This document shows positions 8,191 through 16,157 of a stretch of DNA of 64,000 nt, in pieces. The position numbers were made by a program, and so were the translations under genes. Every line of letters begins with the position of its first letter. Within the stretch, counting starts at the first letter, position 1. Under the pieces are notes generated by a model. The model was not told the origin of the DNA. It did no database searches and was given only the letters and a program-made list of their open reading frames with translations. The stretch spans positions 1 to 64,000 of the forward strand of contig NZ_SOQZ01000004.1 of assembly GCF_004366715.1 (NCBI RefSeq). The letters run 5' to 3'. Origin of the DNA: Meridianimaribacter flavus. GTDB lineage: Bacteria; Bacteroidota; Bacteroidia; Flavobacteriales; Flavobacteriaceae.

Positions 8191-8682
8191 ATGCGACTAG
8201 AACTAACACGTTATTACAAAGAAAACAGTTCGTACAAACTGAAACTGTCTTTTGGAACATTTTATTTATTTAGTAAATTTTATGTTGCCGAAATCAATGA
8301 AGGAGTCCATTTAAGCTACAATAAGTTAAAAGTTATTTTTCAAGAAATAACTGATTTTTATGGTAAAAATGCTAAAATTGTATGTATTGCAAACAGAGTG
8401 AACACCTACTCTACCGAACCTATAGTATTTAATATACTTGATGATGAATTCCCTATTTTAAAAGCAAGTGCTTTTGTTACTTATAGCGACAAAGCTTTTA
8501 AAGTATCAACTTTAGAAAAAATTATCATTAAGAATAATGTATTAAGATTTAGATCTTTGGCCGAAGCTTTGCATTGGGCAACTAATTATGACCTCAAATC
8601 ATCAAAATCAAATGATTTTCCATCTTTAGATAACAACACATTATCAAATACTGATGAAGCTTCCTCTCGAAAATCTTCATAG
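8191..8682 (+). CDS. STAS/SEC14-like small protein with a C-terminal extension antisense to rnz
   Basis: 163 residues. The first ~130 residues align with the gene at 5727 (FGTFYLFSKF, EINEGVH, NRVNTYSTEP, SLAEALHWATN). The paralog stops where this one continues for about 30 more residues of low-complexity Ser/Asn/Asp sequence. That tail (8586-8682) is encoded on the strand opposite the last codons of rnz, so it looks like read-through after loss of an original stop codon. Function is unknown. The core call is solid by paralogy; the tail may be non-functional. Confidence 0.72.
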   Translation: MRLELTRYYKENSSYKLKLSFGTFYLFSKFYVAEINEGVHLSYNKLKVIFQEITDFYGKNAKIVCIANRVNTYSTEPIVFNILDDEFPILKASAFVTYSDKAFKVSTLEKIIIKNNVLRFRSLAEALHWATNYDLKSSKSNDFPSLDNNTLSNTDEASSRKSS

Positions 8683-9506
8683 TCATTATAACGTGTTGAA
8701 TAATGACCTAAAATTAATGATTTTGCATTAGCTAACTTAGCAATTTCAGCAGCTTCCTTTGCTGTAGAGTGCTTTGTTTTTGGAGCTAAATGTGCGTGTT
8801 TTTCTAAAAAAGTAGCCTCGTGATAAAGCACATCAGCATCTTTAATAATAGGAACAATACTTGGGTTATATGCTGTATCGCTACAAAACGCATAGCTTTT
8901 AACTGGAGCTGGAGCTTTAGTAAGCTCACTATTTTTAATTAGCTCTCCATTATTATCTACAACATCTGCTCCTTGTTTTAACTTTCTATAATACGCAACA
9001 TCAATATCATTATTTAATATTGCATTCATATCTAGTTTTCGCTCTCCAGGTTTTTCTTTAAATAAAAACCCATTAGTGTACACTCGATGGTCTAAAGGAA
9101 TTGTATGAACTTCTACTTTATCGTCTTCAAAAATTAATTCAGACTTTGTTGAAGTTAACTCATGAAAAATCAGTTTATAATTTGTCCATGATTCGGCTAA
9201 CTTCATTTGGAGTGTAATGACTTCCTTAAGTCCTTTTGGCCCATAAATATGCAAATCAGTTTCTCTGGTTAAAAGCCTAAAAGTTGATATTAAACCAACT
9301 AAACCAAAATAATGGTCACCATGAAGATGTGAAATAAAGATATGTTTTATACGATTGAACTTAATCTTAGCTTTTCTTAACTGCACTTGTGTGCCTTCGC
9401 CACAATCAATTAAAAACATGTGGTTTTTAATTTGCAATACTTGAGACGTTGGGTTTGTATCTATTCGTGGAGTTGCACTATGACAGCCAAGGATTGTTAG
9501 TTGCAT
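8586..9506 (-). CDS. rnz: Ribonuclease Z (tRNA 3' endonuclease)
   Basis: 306 residues, normal for bacterial RNase Z. This metallo-beta-lactamase enzyme trims the 3' trailer of tRNA precursors. Visible motifs are the N-terminal GCHSATPR, the zinc site FISHLHGDHYFG (His60, His62, Asp64, His65), the flexible-arm region, FCSDTAY, YHEATF, KHSTAKEAA and LILGHYSTRY. It is the last gene of pyrR-pyrB-STAS-rnz, with a 9-base gap from the STAS-like gene. Its 3' end overlaps the convergent gene at 8191 by 97 bases, an unusually long tail-to-tail overlap. Confidence 0.97.
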   Translation of the reverse strand: MQLTILGCHSATPRIDTNPTSQVLQIKNHMFLIDCGEGTQVQLRKAKIKFNRIKHIFISHLHGDHYFGLVGLISTFRLLTRETDLHIYGPKGLKEVITLQMKLAESWTNYKLIFHELTSTKSELIFEDDKVEVHTIPLDHRVYTNGFLFKEKPGERKLDMNAILNNDIDVAYYRKLKQGADVVDNNGELIKNSELTKAPAPVKSYAFCSDTAYNPSIVPIIKDADVLYHEATFLEKHAHLAPKTKHSTAKEAAEIAKLANAKSLILGHYSTRYNDYEDFREEASSVFDNVLLSKDGKSFDFDDLRS

Positions 9507-9515
9507 GTAGTTGTT

Positions 9516-9848
9516 TTAAAATCCTAAATCGCGCTCAATTTCTTCCATTTCAATAATATCATAAGCTTCTTGCAGTGTAGGAACTACAACAATTTCATCT
9601 GGAGTTTCATCTAAATTGGTTTTATCAGTAACTATAACAAACGAATGTTTTGATGCTCTATGTGTATTTGAAATACTTAAAAATTCTACTATTTGTTCTA
9701 AAGGAATTTTATTTAAACTAGTAAGATTAACAATTACATTGTCATTTTTAAAACGCTCATACATTACTTCAAGCTTTTTTACTAGTTCAACAACCGTAGC
9801 TTTTTCTTGTGTAATGATAGTTGTATTTCCGTCTTTGTCAAAAATCAT
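9516..9848 (-). CDS. Small STAS-like protein coupled to rnz
   Basis: 110 residues with no export signal. A strand-helix pattern (FDKDGNTTIITQEK, VIVNLTSLNKIP, HSFVIVTDK, IVVVPTLQEAYDIIEMEE) resembles STAS/anti-sigma-antagonist-like folds. In flavobacterial annotations this family is sometimes mislabelled ribonuclease Z because it sits directly upstream of rnz; no nuclease motif is present here. It lies 6 bases after pyrB and 9 before rnz, so it is translated within the pyrimidine/tRNA-processing operon. Function is unknown. Confidence 0.8.
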   Translation of the reverse strand: MIFDKDGNTTIITQEKATVVELVKKLEVMYERFKNDNVIVNLTSLNKIPLEQIVEFLSISNTHRASKHSFVIVTDKTNLDETPDEIVVVPTLQEAYDIIEMEEIERDLGF

Positions 9849-9854
9849 AATAAA

Positions 9855-10784
9855 TTAGTGTTTAATTTTTGAAGCTAATAAATAAATTACAGCCATTCTA
9901 ACTGCTACTCCATTTTGAACTTGATCTAAAATAATAGCTTGGTCAGAATCTGCAACATCACTCGTGATTTCGACACCACGATTAATTGGTCCAGGATGCA
10001 TTATTGTAATTTCTTTATCAAGACTGTTCAATAACGCTTTATTAACTCCATATTGCTGAGTGTACTCTCTTGTTGAAGGGAAATAGCTTATATCCATTCG
10101 TTCGTTTTGAACGCGAAGCATATTAGCTACATCACACCAATTAAGGGCTTTACGCAAATTAGTTTCAACTTTTACACCAAGTTTATCAATATGTTTTGGC
10201 AACAATGTTTTTGGTCCGCAAACCATAACATTTGCACCTTGAAGTTGTAATGCATATATATTTGAAAGCGCAACACGACTATGTAAAATATCACCAACTA
10301 TAACAACATTTTTACCTTTTACACTTCCTAGTCGCTCTCGTATTGAATAACTGTCTAACAAGGCTTGTGTTGGATGCTCATGAGCTCCATCTCCAGCATT
10401 TACAATACTTGCATCTACATGTTGAGATAAAAACACTCCTGCTCCAGGATTTGGGTGTCTCATAACAACCATATCCACTTTCATGGAAAGAATATTGTTT
10501 ACCGTATCAATTAAAGTTTCTCCTTTTTTTACTGAAGATTGTGATGCTGAAAAATTGATAACATCAGCAGACAATCGTTTTTCGGCTAACTCAAAAGAGA
10601 GCTTTGTACGCGTAGAGTTTTCAAAAAATAAATTAGCAATTGTAATGTCTCTAAGCGAAGGTACTTTTTTTATTGGCCTGTTAATGACTTCTTTAAAATG
10701 ATCGGCAGTTTCAAAAATAAGTTGAATATCTTGAGAGTTAAGATATTTTATTCCTAATAAGTGGTTGACACTTAATTCGCTCAT
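9855..10784 (-). CDS. pyrB: Aspartate carbamoyltransferase, catalytic subunit
   Basis: 309 residues. It condenses carbamoyl phosphate with aspartate, the second step of de novo pyrimidine synthesis. Diagnostic motifs are FFENSTRTKLSFE (carbamoyl-phosphate site), HPTQALLDSYSI, VVIVGDILHSRVA and MHPGPINRGVEI. No PyrI regulatory subunit is visible nearby, so the enzyme probably works as a catalytic trimer, with control through the adjacent pyrR. It lies 4 bases after pyrR and 6 before the STAS-like gene, which implies a single mRNA. Confidence 0.98.
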   Translation of the reverse strand: MSELSVNHLLGIKYLNSQDIQLIFETADHFKEVINRPIKKVPSLRDITIANLFFENSTRTKLSFELAEKRLSADVINFSASQSSVKKGETLIDTVNNILSMKVDMVVMRHPNPGAGVFLSQHVDASIVNAGDGAHEHPTQALLDSYSIRERLGSVKGKNVVIVGDILHSRVALSNIYALQLQGANVMVCGPKTLLPKHIDKLGVKVETNLRKALNWCDVANMLRVQNERMDISYFPSTREYTQQYGVNKALLNSLDKEITIMHPGPINRGVEITSDVADSDQAIILDQVQNGVAVRMAVIYLLASKIKH

Positions 10785-10788
10785 AGAT

Positions 10789-11328
10789 TTAATTATTTAT
10801 TAAGTAAACCGAGTCTTCTCCATCATTTTCAGCCCAATTTACTTTTACTTTTTCTTTGTTAATAGCATCTACCTGACGACCTCTATAATTAGGTTGTATT
10901 GGTAAATGCCTACTAAAACGTCGGTCAATTAAGGTTAAAAGTTCTATTTCGTTAGGTCTTCCAAACGATTGAATTGCTGTTAAAGCAGACCGTATACTTC
11001 GTCCTGTATATAAAACATCATCAATAAAAACCACATTTTTATTTTCAACTAAGAAGTTAATTTCGGTAGTATTAGCTTCAAGGGTTTTTTCTCCTCGTCT
11101 AAAATCGTCTCTAAAAAAAGTAATATCTAAATGCCCTAACTGAATGTTTTTTACTTTATAGTCTTCAGTTAACATTTTAGCTAAACGATTAGCTAAATAC
11201 TTCCCTCTAGGCTGAATACCTATTAAAACTGTGTTGGAAAAATCGTTGTGGTTTTCAATTAATTGACAAGCCAATCTATGAAGAATGATGTTTACCTCTT
11301 TTGCATTAAGTAACACTTTTTGACTCAT
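10789..11328 (-). CDS. pyrR: Pyrimidine operon regulator / uracil phosphoribosyltransferase PyrR
   Basis: 179 residues from the chosen start MSQKVLLN. The PRPP-binding loop VVFIDDVLYTGRS is unmistakable, with IGIQPRGKYLA earlier and LIDRRFSRHLPIQ, YRGR towards the end. PyrR proteins convert uracil to UMP and in many bacteria bind pyr mRNA; RNA binding in Bacteroidota is not established here. An in-frame ATG 39 bases upstream (11367) is rejected because a good -7 promoter box (11354-11361) lies between the two starts. First gene of the pyrR-pyrB-STAS-rnz operon. Confidence 0.95.
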   Translation of the reverse strand: MSQKVLLNAKEVNIILHRLACQLIENHNDFSNTVLIGIQPRGKYLANRLAKMLTEDYKVKNIQLGHLDITFFRDDFRRGEKTLEANTTEINFLVENKNVVFIDDVLYTGRSIRSALTAIQSFGRPNEIELLTLIDRRFSRHLPIQPNYRGRQVDAINKEKVKVNWAENDGEDSVYLINN

Positions 11329-11353
11329 ATTGTATCCAAACGTATTTGGAGAA

Positions 11354-11361
11354 CAAAGATA
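11354..11361 (-). promoter_or_regulatory. -7 promoter box of the pyrR operon
   Basis: Minus-strand TATCTTTG matches the Bacteroidota -7 consensus TAnnTTTG. It lies 25 bases before the pyrR ATG at 11328. No convincing -33 TTG at the usual spacing was found. Confidence 0.6.
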
Positions 11362-11402
11362 ATGCAAAATTTTTACGCAGTTTGCATAAACTCTAAAAAA
11401 GT

Positions 11403-11434
11403 AAAAAGAAGCCTATTTAAGGCTTCTTTTTTTT
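11403..11434. terminator. Terminator downstream of the T9SS substrate gene
   Basis: A perfect 12-bp stem (aaaaagaagcct / aggcttcttttt) with a 5-base loop carries T-runs on both strands. It lies 16 bases beyond the stop of the minus-strand gene at 11450. Confidence 0.9.
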
Positions 11435-11449
11435 AGTTGTCAAAATAAA

Positions 11450-12196
11450 TTAATATCTAACAAACTTGACAGACTCACTGTTTTTATTATTGTATAAGTT
11501 TAAAACATAAACTCCTTTGTTTAAATAAGATGTATCAATAGATTGTAAAACATCACTTGAATCTCCTTTAGCCAATTGCTTACCGTCTAATCCATAAATA
11601 CTAAATTCAAAAAAATCGATATTATTTAATAAATCTATTTTATTGTCCTTTACTAAAACTTTAAAGTCTTGTTGATTTGCGCTTTCTAAACCTAAAGTAC
11701 TATCATACTCACTAACCATGGTAATTGATGTTCCATTTAAAAGATTGGTTAAAACACCTCCAAGTCCTGAAGTTTTATACACTCTCAAATAGTAAACATC
11801 ACCTGGGTTAATATTATTGATAACAACTTCAAAGCTACCTCCAACAACCAATAAAACTCCGTAAGAATCACATCCTATTTCTTGAAGATTTCCAATATCT
11901 CCTGATGGTGCTAATAAAATTTGGTAATCAACACTAGTTATTAAAGAAACACCAGCGCTTACCATACCAATTGTAACTTTGTTATCTCCTCCTGAGACTT
12001 CATGCATATAAAACACATCATCAGTAGCTCCACACGCAGGATTTAATCCCGAAGGAGTAGCTGAGTTAAAATCTAAAACATTTACAGCTACAGCAGTTCC
12101 ATCTACTTCTATAGCATCATTAATCGTGTTTCCATTTTGAGCTACTAAGAGGGTAGCCATCAAAAATCCGGTTAAAAAAAGTACATTTTTTTTCAT
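11450..12196 (-). CDS. Secreted protein with T9SS type A sorting domain
   Basis: 248 residues. A signal peptide (MKKNVLFLTGFLMATLLVAQ) is followed by a ~140-residue beta-rich domain with two Cys (in NPACGATDD and IGCDSYG). The C-terminal ~70 residues form a Por secretion tail: DFKVLVKDNKIDLL, SIYGLDGKQL, then DTSYLNKGVYVLNLY and KFVRY. By family knowledge this tail routes the protein through the type IX system for surface attachment or release. The passenger domain is not recognised. Monocistronic, with its own terminator at 11403-11434. Confidence 0.9.
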   Translation of the reverse strand: MKKNVLFLTGFLMATLLVAQNGNTINDAIEVDGTAVAVNVLDFNSATPSGLNPACGATDDVFYMHEVSGGDNKVTIGMVSAGVSLITSVDYQILLAPSGDIGNLQEIGCDSYGVLLVVGGSFEVVINNINPGDVYYLRVYKTSGLGGVLTNLLNGTSITMVSEYDSTLGLESANQQDFKVLVKDNKIDLLNNIDFFEFSIYGLDGKQLAKGDSSDVLQSIDTSYLNKGVYVLNLYNNKNSESVKFVRY

Positions 12197-12440
12197 AATA
12201 TAAAAATTTAGGGTTAATAAAAAGACTGCTTTGTTCTTGATTGAACTATATCTTGTCTAATTACAAAGTGCACTCTATAATTATGAAAAAATTTAAAACT
12301 TATTTTAACAAATAATCATTAAAATCGTTATTTTAATACTTATTTACTATTAATTTAACAAACAAAAGCATAAATAACAACGATTTAATTAAATATTATG
12401 TGAAATACATAAAATTTTAACATTTAATATGAAAAACATA

Positions 12441-12471
12441 AAAAAGCCTTACAGAAACTGTAAGGCTTTTT
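12441..12471 (-). terminator. Terminator of rpsA
   Basis: A perfect 14-bp stem (aaaaagccttacag / ctgtaaggcttttt) with a 3-base loop lies 25 bases beyond the rpsA stop codon. The A-run on its left becomes the T-tract on the minus strand. The remaining AT-rich DNA from 12197 to 12440, upstream of the T9SS substrate gene, shows no other feature. Confidence 0.9.
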
Positions 12472-12495
12472 AAAAAATTGGTTTTGGGTCAAATA

Positions 12496-14331
12496 TTACT
12501 TCTTCCCGTCCATTTTATCTTTAAGAGCTTGCAACGCGTCGTTAGCATCACCTAAAGTAGGTTTTGCTTCAGCAGCTTGAGCTTCTGCTTTTTTAGCAGC
12601 AGCTTTTACGTTTGCAATTTCTTCTTCTTTAAAGATTGCTGTATGAGAAGCAACTACTCTCTTGAATTCTTTATTGAACTCAATGATTTTGAATTCTGCT
12701 TCTTCACCTTTCTTAAGTTTCTTACCATCTTCTTTCTCTAAGTGACGAGAAGGAACAAAAGCAACGATATCTTCGTTAAACTCAACAGTTGCACCTTTGT
12801 CAACGATTTCAGAAATTTCAGCAGTGTGAGTTGTATCTAAAGCAAACTCAGTCTCATACTTATCCCATGGGTTATCAGTAGTTTGTTTGTGACCTAAAGA
12901 TAATTTACGTCCTTCTACGTCTAACTCAAGAACAACAACTTCTAACTTGTCTCCTACGTTACAGAACTCGCTTGGGTGTTTAATTTTCTTAGTCCAAGAT
13001 AAATCAGAGATATAAATTAATCCGTCGATACCTTCTTCTAATTCAACAAATACACCAAAGTTTGTAAAGTTACGCACAATACCAGTGTGTGTAGAACCTA
13101 CAGGGTATTTTCCTGTAATATCAGTCCATGGGTCTGGAGTTAATTGCTTAATACCAAGTGACATTTTACGATCTTCTCTATCAAGAGTTAAGATAACTGC
13201 TTCAATTTCGTCTCCTACAGATACGAAATCTTGAGCTGAACGTAAATGTGTTGACCATGACATTTCAGATACGTGAACTAATCCTTCAACACCTTCTTCT
13301 ACTTCAATAAATGCACCGTAATCAGCAATTACAACAACTTTACCTTTTACTTTGTCACCTACTTTTACAGTTTCACCAAGTGCTTCCCAAGGATGCTTGC
13401 TTAATTGTTTTAAACCTAATTGGATTCTAGATTTATCTTCATCGAAATCTAAAATTACAACGTTAAGTTTTTGGTCTAATTCAACAATCTCATTTGGATG
13501 GTTGATACGAGACCAAGAAAGATCAGTAATGTGGATTAATCCATCAACACCACCAAGATCAATAAACACACCGTATGACGTAATGTTTTTAACAACACCT
13601 TCTAATACTTGTCCTTTTTCTAATTGACCAATGATTTCTTTCTTTTGTTCTTCAATATCAGCTTCAATAAGAGCTTTGTGAGATACTACTATGTTTTTGA
13701 ATTCGTGGTTGATTTTTACAACTTTAAATTCCATAGTTTTATTTACGTACTGGTCGTAATCTCTAATTGGTTTTACATCGATTTGAGAACCTGGTAAGAA
13801 TGCTTCAATACCAAAAACGTCAACGATCATACCTCCTTTAGTTCTACATTTTACAAAACCGTTTACGATTTCACCAGTGTCATGTGCATTGTTTACACGA
13901 TCCCATGCTTTGATAACACGAGCTTTACGGTGAGATAATACTAATTGTCCTGTTGTGTCTTCACGAACGTCAATTAATACTTCTACCTTGTCACCAACTT
14001 TTAAATTTGGGTTGTAACGGAACTCATTTAATGAGATTACACCTTCAGATTTTGCGTTGATGTCGATGATAGCATCACGATCAGTAATGTGGATTACTTC
14101 TCCTTCTACTACTTCATCATCTAAAGTATCTACGAAATTTTCAGATACTAATTTTTCAAATTCTTCTAATTGCTTGTCGTCAACTTGGTCAATTCCTTCT
14201 TCGTAATTGTGCCAGTTAAACTCTTTTAAGAATTTTTCAGGATTTGCTTGCGCTTCAGATACTACTGGAGCTTTAGCTGCTACTGCTTCAGTTGCTTCAA
14301 CTTCTGCTTGTTTTGCTTGTTTTTCAGCCAT
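12496..14331 (-). CDS. rpsA: 30S ribosomal protein S1
   Basis: 611 residues. Repeated S1 RNA-binding domains start near residue 70; repeat boundaries are seen as G-x-V-x-x-x-x-x-G-x-F/I-V stretches (for example VKNITSYGVFIDLGGVDGL and VRNFTNFGVFVELEEGIDGL). N- and C-terminal tails are Ala/Lys/Glu-rich. S1 helps 30S subunits bind mRNA; this matters in Bacteroidota, where Shine-Dalgarno sites are weak. It follows cmk on the same strand, as in many bacteria, but has its own promoter at 14452-14483 and a ~115-base leader that could allow autoregulation. Confidence 0.97.
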   Translation of the reverse strand: MAEKQAKQAEVEATEAVAAKAPVVSEAQANPEKFLKEFNWHNYEEGIDQVDDKQLEEFEKLVSENFVDTLDDEVVEGEVIHITDRDAIIDINAKSEGVISLNEFRYNPNLKVGDKVEVLIDVREDTTGQLVLSHRKARVIKAWDRVNNAHDTGEIVNGFVKCRTKGGMIVDVFGIEAFLPGSQIDVKPIRDYDQYVNKTMEFKVVKINHEFKNIVVSHKALIEADIEEQKKEIIGQLEKGQVLEGVVKNITSYGVFIDLGGVDGLIHITDLSWSRINHPNEIVELDQKLNVVILDFDEDKSRIQLGLKQLSKHPWEALGETVKVGDKVKGKVVVIADYGAFIEVEEGVEGLVHVSEMSWSTHLRSAQDFVSVGDEIEAVILTLDREDRKMSLGIKQLTPDPWTDITGKYPVGSTHTGIVRNFTNFGVFVELEEGIDGLIYISDLSWTKKIKHPSEFCNVGDKLEVVVLELDVEGRKLSLGHKQTTDNPWDKYETEFALDTTHTAEISEIVDKGATVEFNEDIVAFVPSRHLEKEDGKKLKKGEEAEFKIIEFNKEFKRVVASHTAIFKEEEIANVKAAAKKAEAQAAEAKPTLGDANDALQALKDKMDGKK

Positions 14332-14451
14332 GTGCTGATAATTAATTTGTATTCTGTATGTTTAAAAAGATTTATGCGAACACACACAGAAGTGTTATTG
14401 TTTGTTTTGTTTGTTTCCTTCCTATCTTTTTCAACTCGCTAAAAAGGAGTG

Positions 14452-14483
14452 CAAAAATACAATTTATTTATTGTAATACCAAA
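14452..14483 (-). promoter_or_regulatory. rpsA promoter (-33 TTTG, -7 TATTTTTG)
   Basis: On the minus strand TTTG (14480-14483) is followed after 20 bases by TATTTTTG (14452-14459). This is a close match to the Bacteroidota vegetative promoter. It predicts a leader of roughly 115 bases before the rpsA ATG at 14331. Confidence 0.75.
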
Positions 14484-14530
14484 TAAATAATTGAAGTATA
14501 AATTATTGGTTTTTAACGCGTAATAAGTGC

Positions 14531-15226
14531 TTATGCGTTTTTAGCAATGGTTTGTTTTGCTAGCTGCAAAATGGTTTCAAATTGCTCACTTAATGTAAGG
14601 TTAGAATTATCTATTTCTATAGCGTCTAAAGCTTTGGTAAGTGGAGAGTCTTTTCTGGTGGAATCTATCCTATCTCTGGTTTCAACATTTTTTAAAACGT
14701 CTTCAAAACTCACATCGTCACCGCGTTCTTTCAATTCTTCATAACGCCTCACTGCTCTTGTATTTGCAGATGCTGTCATAAACAATTTAAGCTCTGCATC
14801 AGGAAAAACAACTGTACCAATATCTCTACCGTCCATAACAACACCCTTGTCTTTTCCCATTTGTTGTTGCTGTTTTACCAATTGCCTACGAACTTCGGGA
14901 ACTGTTGCTACTTGACTTACAAATTTTGAAACTTCTAATGTTCTAATCTGCTTTTCAACATTTACAGAATTTAAATATACCTCAGCAAAACCTAGCGTTT
15001 CATTAAACTTAAATGAGATATTTATATCATCTAATTGATTGATTAATGCTTCTGTATCAAAACAGTCTTCTGCTATAAGGCTATTTTGCATCGCATATAA
15101 AGTTACAGCTCTATACATTGCTCCTGTATCCACATACACATAGCTTAAAGCTTTTGCTAATTGTTTAGCAACTGTACTTTTTCCTGTTGAGGAAAATCCG
15201 TCTATAGCAATAGTAATGTTTTGCAT
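14531..15226 (-). CDS. cmk: (d)CMP kinase
   Basis: 231 residues from the chosen start MQNITIAIDG. It phosphorylates CMP and dCMP in pyrimidine salvage and nucleotide supply. The Walker A segment GFSSTGKSTVAKQLA, the DTGAMYRAV motif, VVMDGRDIGTVVFPDA and the late RDxxDSTRxxSPL motif are all present. In-frame ATGs 6 and 21 bases upstream (15232 and 15247) are possible starts, but the family normally begins two to three residues before ITIAIDG. It lies between rpsA and a secreted unknown gene on the same strand. Confidence 0.96.
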   Translation of the reverse strand: MQNITIAIDGFSSTGKSTVAKQLAKALSYVYVDTGAMYRAVTLYAMQNSLIAEDCFDTEALINQLDDINISFKFNETLGFAEVYLNSVNVEKQIRTLEVSKFVSQVATVPEVRRQLVKQQQQMGKDKGVVMDGRDIGTVVFPDAELKLFMTASANTRAVRRYEELKERGDDVSFEDVLKNVETRDRIDSTRKDSPLTKALDAIEIDNSNLTLSEQFETILQLAKQTIAKNA

Positions 15227-15253
15227 TAGCATGTTTTTATTTATCAAAATTAG

Positions 15254-16150
15254 TTATTTTTTAATAAGATCATAAACTTTATCAGTCAACTTAATAACTT
15301 CAAAATTAGTGCCTTCTATGGTTCCCATTTCATTGTTATACAAGGATATATTACCTTTTTTGTCTTTTACATAAGAGTATGCATAACTTTTACTCTCATT
15401 ATCAAAAACATCTCTAATAAAAATAACTAAATCTTCATTAGATGGTAATCCACAATAAATATCAGTTGAAAAATACACAGTAAAACCCTCTAACAATGAA
15501 TATCCTTTTACCAATCCATCTTCACTAATAACCAAATCATTAGAAAGTAAATTATCATTAATATCTTTAAGAACATAATTTCCTACTAAATTCTTACTCC
15601 TTGTATAATAGTATAAAGGATTAGGATATTGATAGTCCTTATTGAAGGTTGATTTCACTCGTTTGTATTTAATAATCTCCTCTGTATGTTCTTTATTTTT
15701 TGGTCTATATAGAGTAACTGTACTGTTTTGAGAATCTAAAGATAAATAAGACACCCAATCATTATTAAATTCACGAAAATCTATTATCTTATAAAACCCT
15801 AATGAATCTTTTGAGTTTAAATCCACACTAAAACTACCTTGTTCACTTATAGTGTCTTTATTTTTCACAACATATTTAGACACTTCAGGATGTAAAAAAT
15901 GGTCGTGTAAAACAGAATATCCTATATTAAGAATTCCATTTTTATTTTCGGATGTATTAATTCTTAAAGCTACAGGATAACTATAATCAAAAGCATTTTT
16001 ACTTTTTATTGCACTATTATTCTCTTCAAAAGCATTATAATATTCTTCAGCAATCCAAACTCCATTCAAAGTGCTTATTTCAATTAGGTTGGTTTGTGAA
16101 AAAACATTTACACTAAATGCTAAAAGGAAAAAAGATAATTTATTAAACAT
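15254..16150 (-). CDS. Secreted protein of unknown function
   Basis: 298 residues. A signal peptide ends at FSQ (residue ~19) with no lipobox Cys. The mature part starts with a LNGVWIAEEYYNAF segment reminiscent of lipocalin-like or heme-binding-type strand starts, then alternates short strands and loops; there are no recognised catalytic motifs. It lies 7 bases after porQ and 27 before cmk on the same strand, so it is probably cotranscribed with both. Whether it has a role in type IX secretion is unknown. Family not recognised. Confidence 0.75.
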   Translation of the reverse strand: MFNKLSFFLLAFSVNVFSQTNLIEISTLNGVWIAEEYYNAFEENNSAIKSKNAFDYSYPVALRINTSENKNGILNIGYSVLHDHFLHPEVSKYVVKNKDTISEQGSFSVDLNSKDSLGFYKIIDFREFNNDWVSYLSLDSQNSTVTLYRPKNKEHTEEIIKYKRVKSTFNKDYQYPNPLYYYTRSKNLVGNYVLKDINDNLLSNDLVISEDGLVKGYSLLEGFTVYFSTDIYCGLPSNEDLVIFIRDVFDNESKSYAYSYVKDKKGNISLYNNEMGTIEGTNFEVIKLTDKVYDLIKK

Positions 16151-16157
16151 AGACTGG

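Noticed and set aside
11329-11367. Upstream ATG giving PyrR 13 extra residues
   Set aside because: A -7 promoter box lies between the two starts and the extra residues are not typical of PyrR.
13352-13627. A 91-codon plus-strand open frame inside rpsA
   Set aside because: Antisense of the S1 domains with no family resemblance; rpsA coding is unquestionable.
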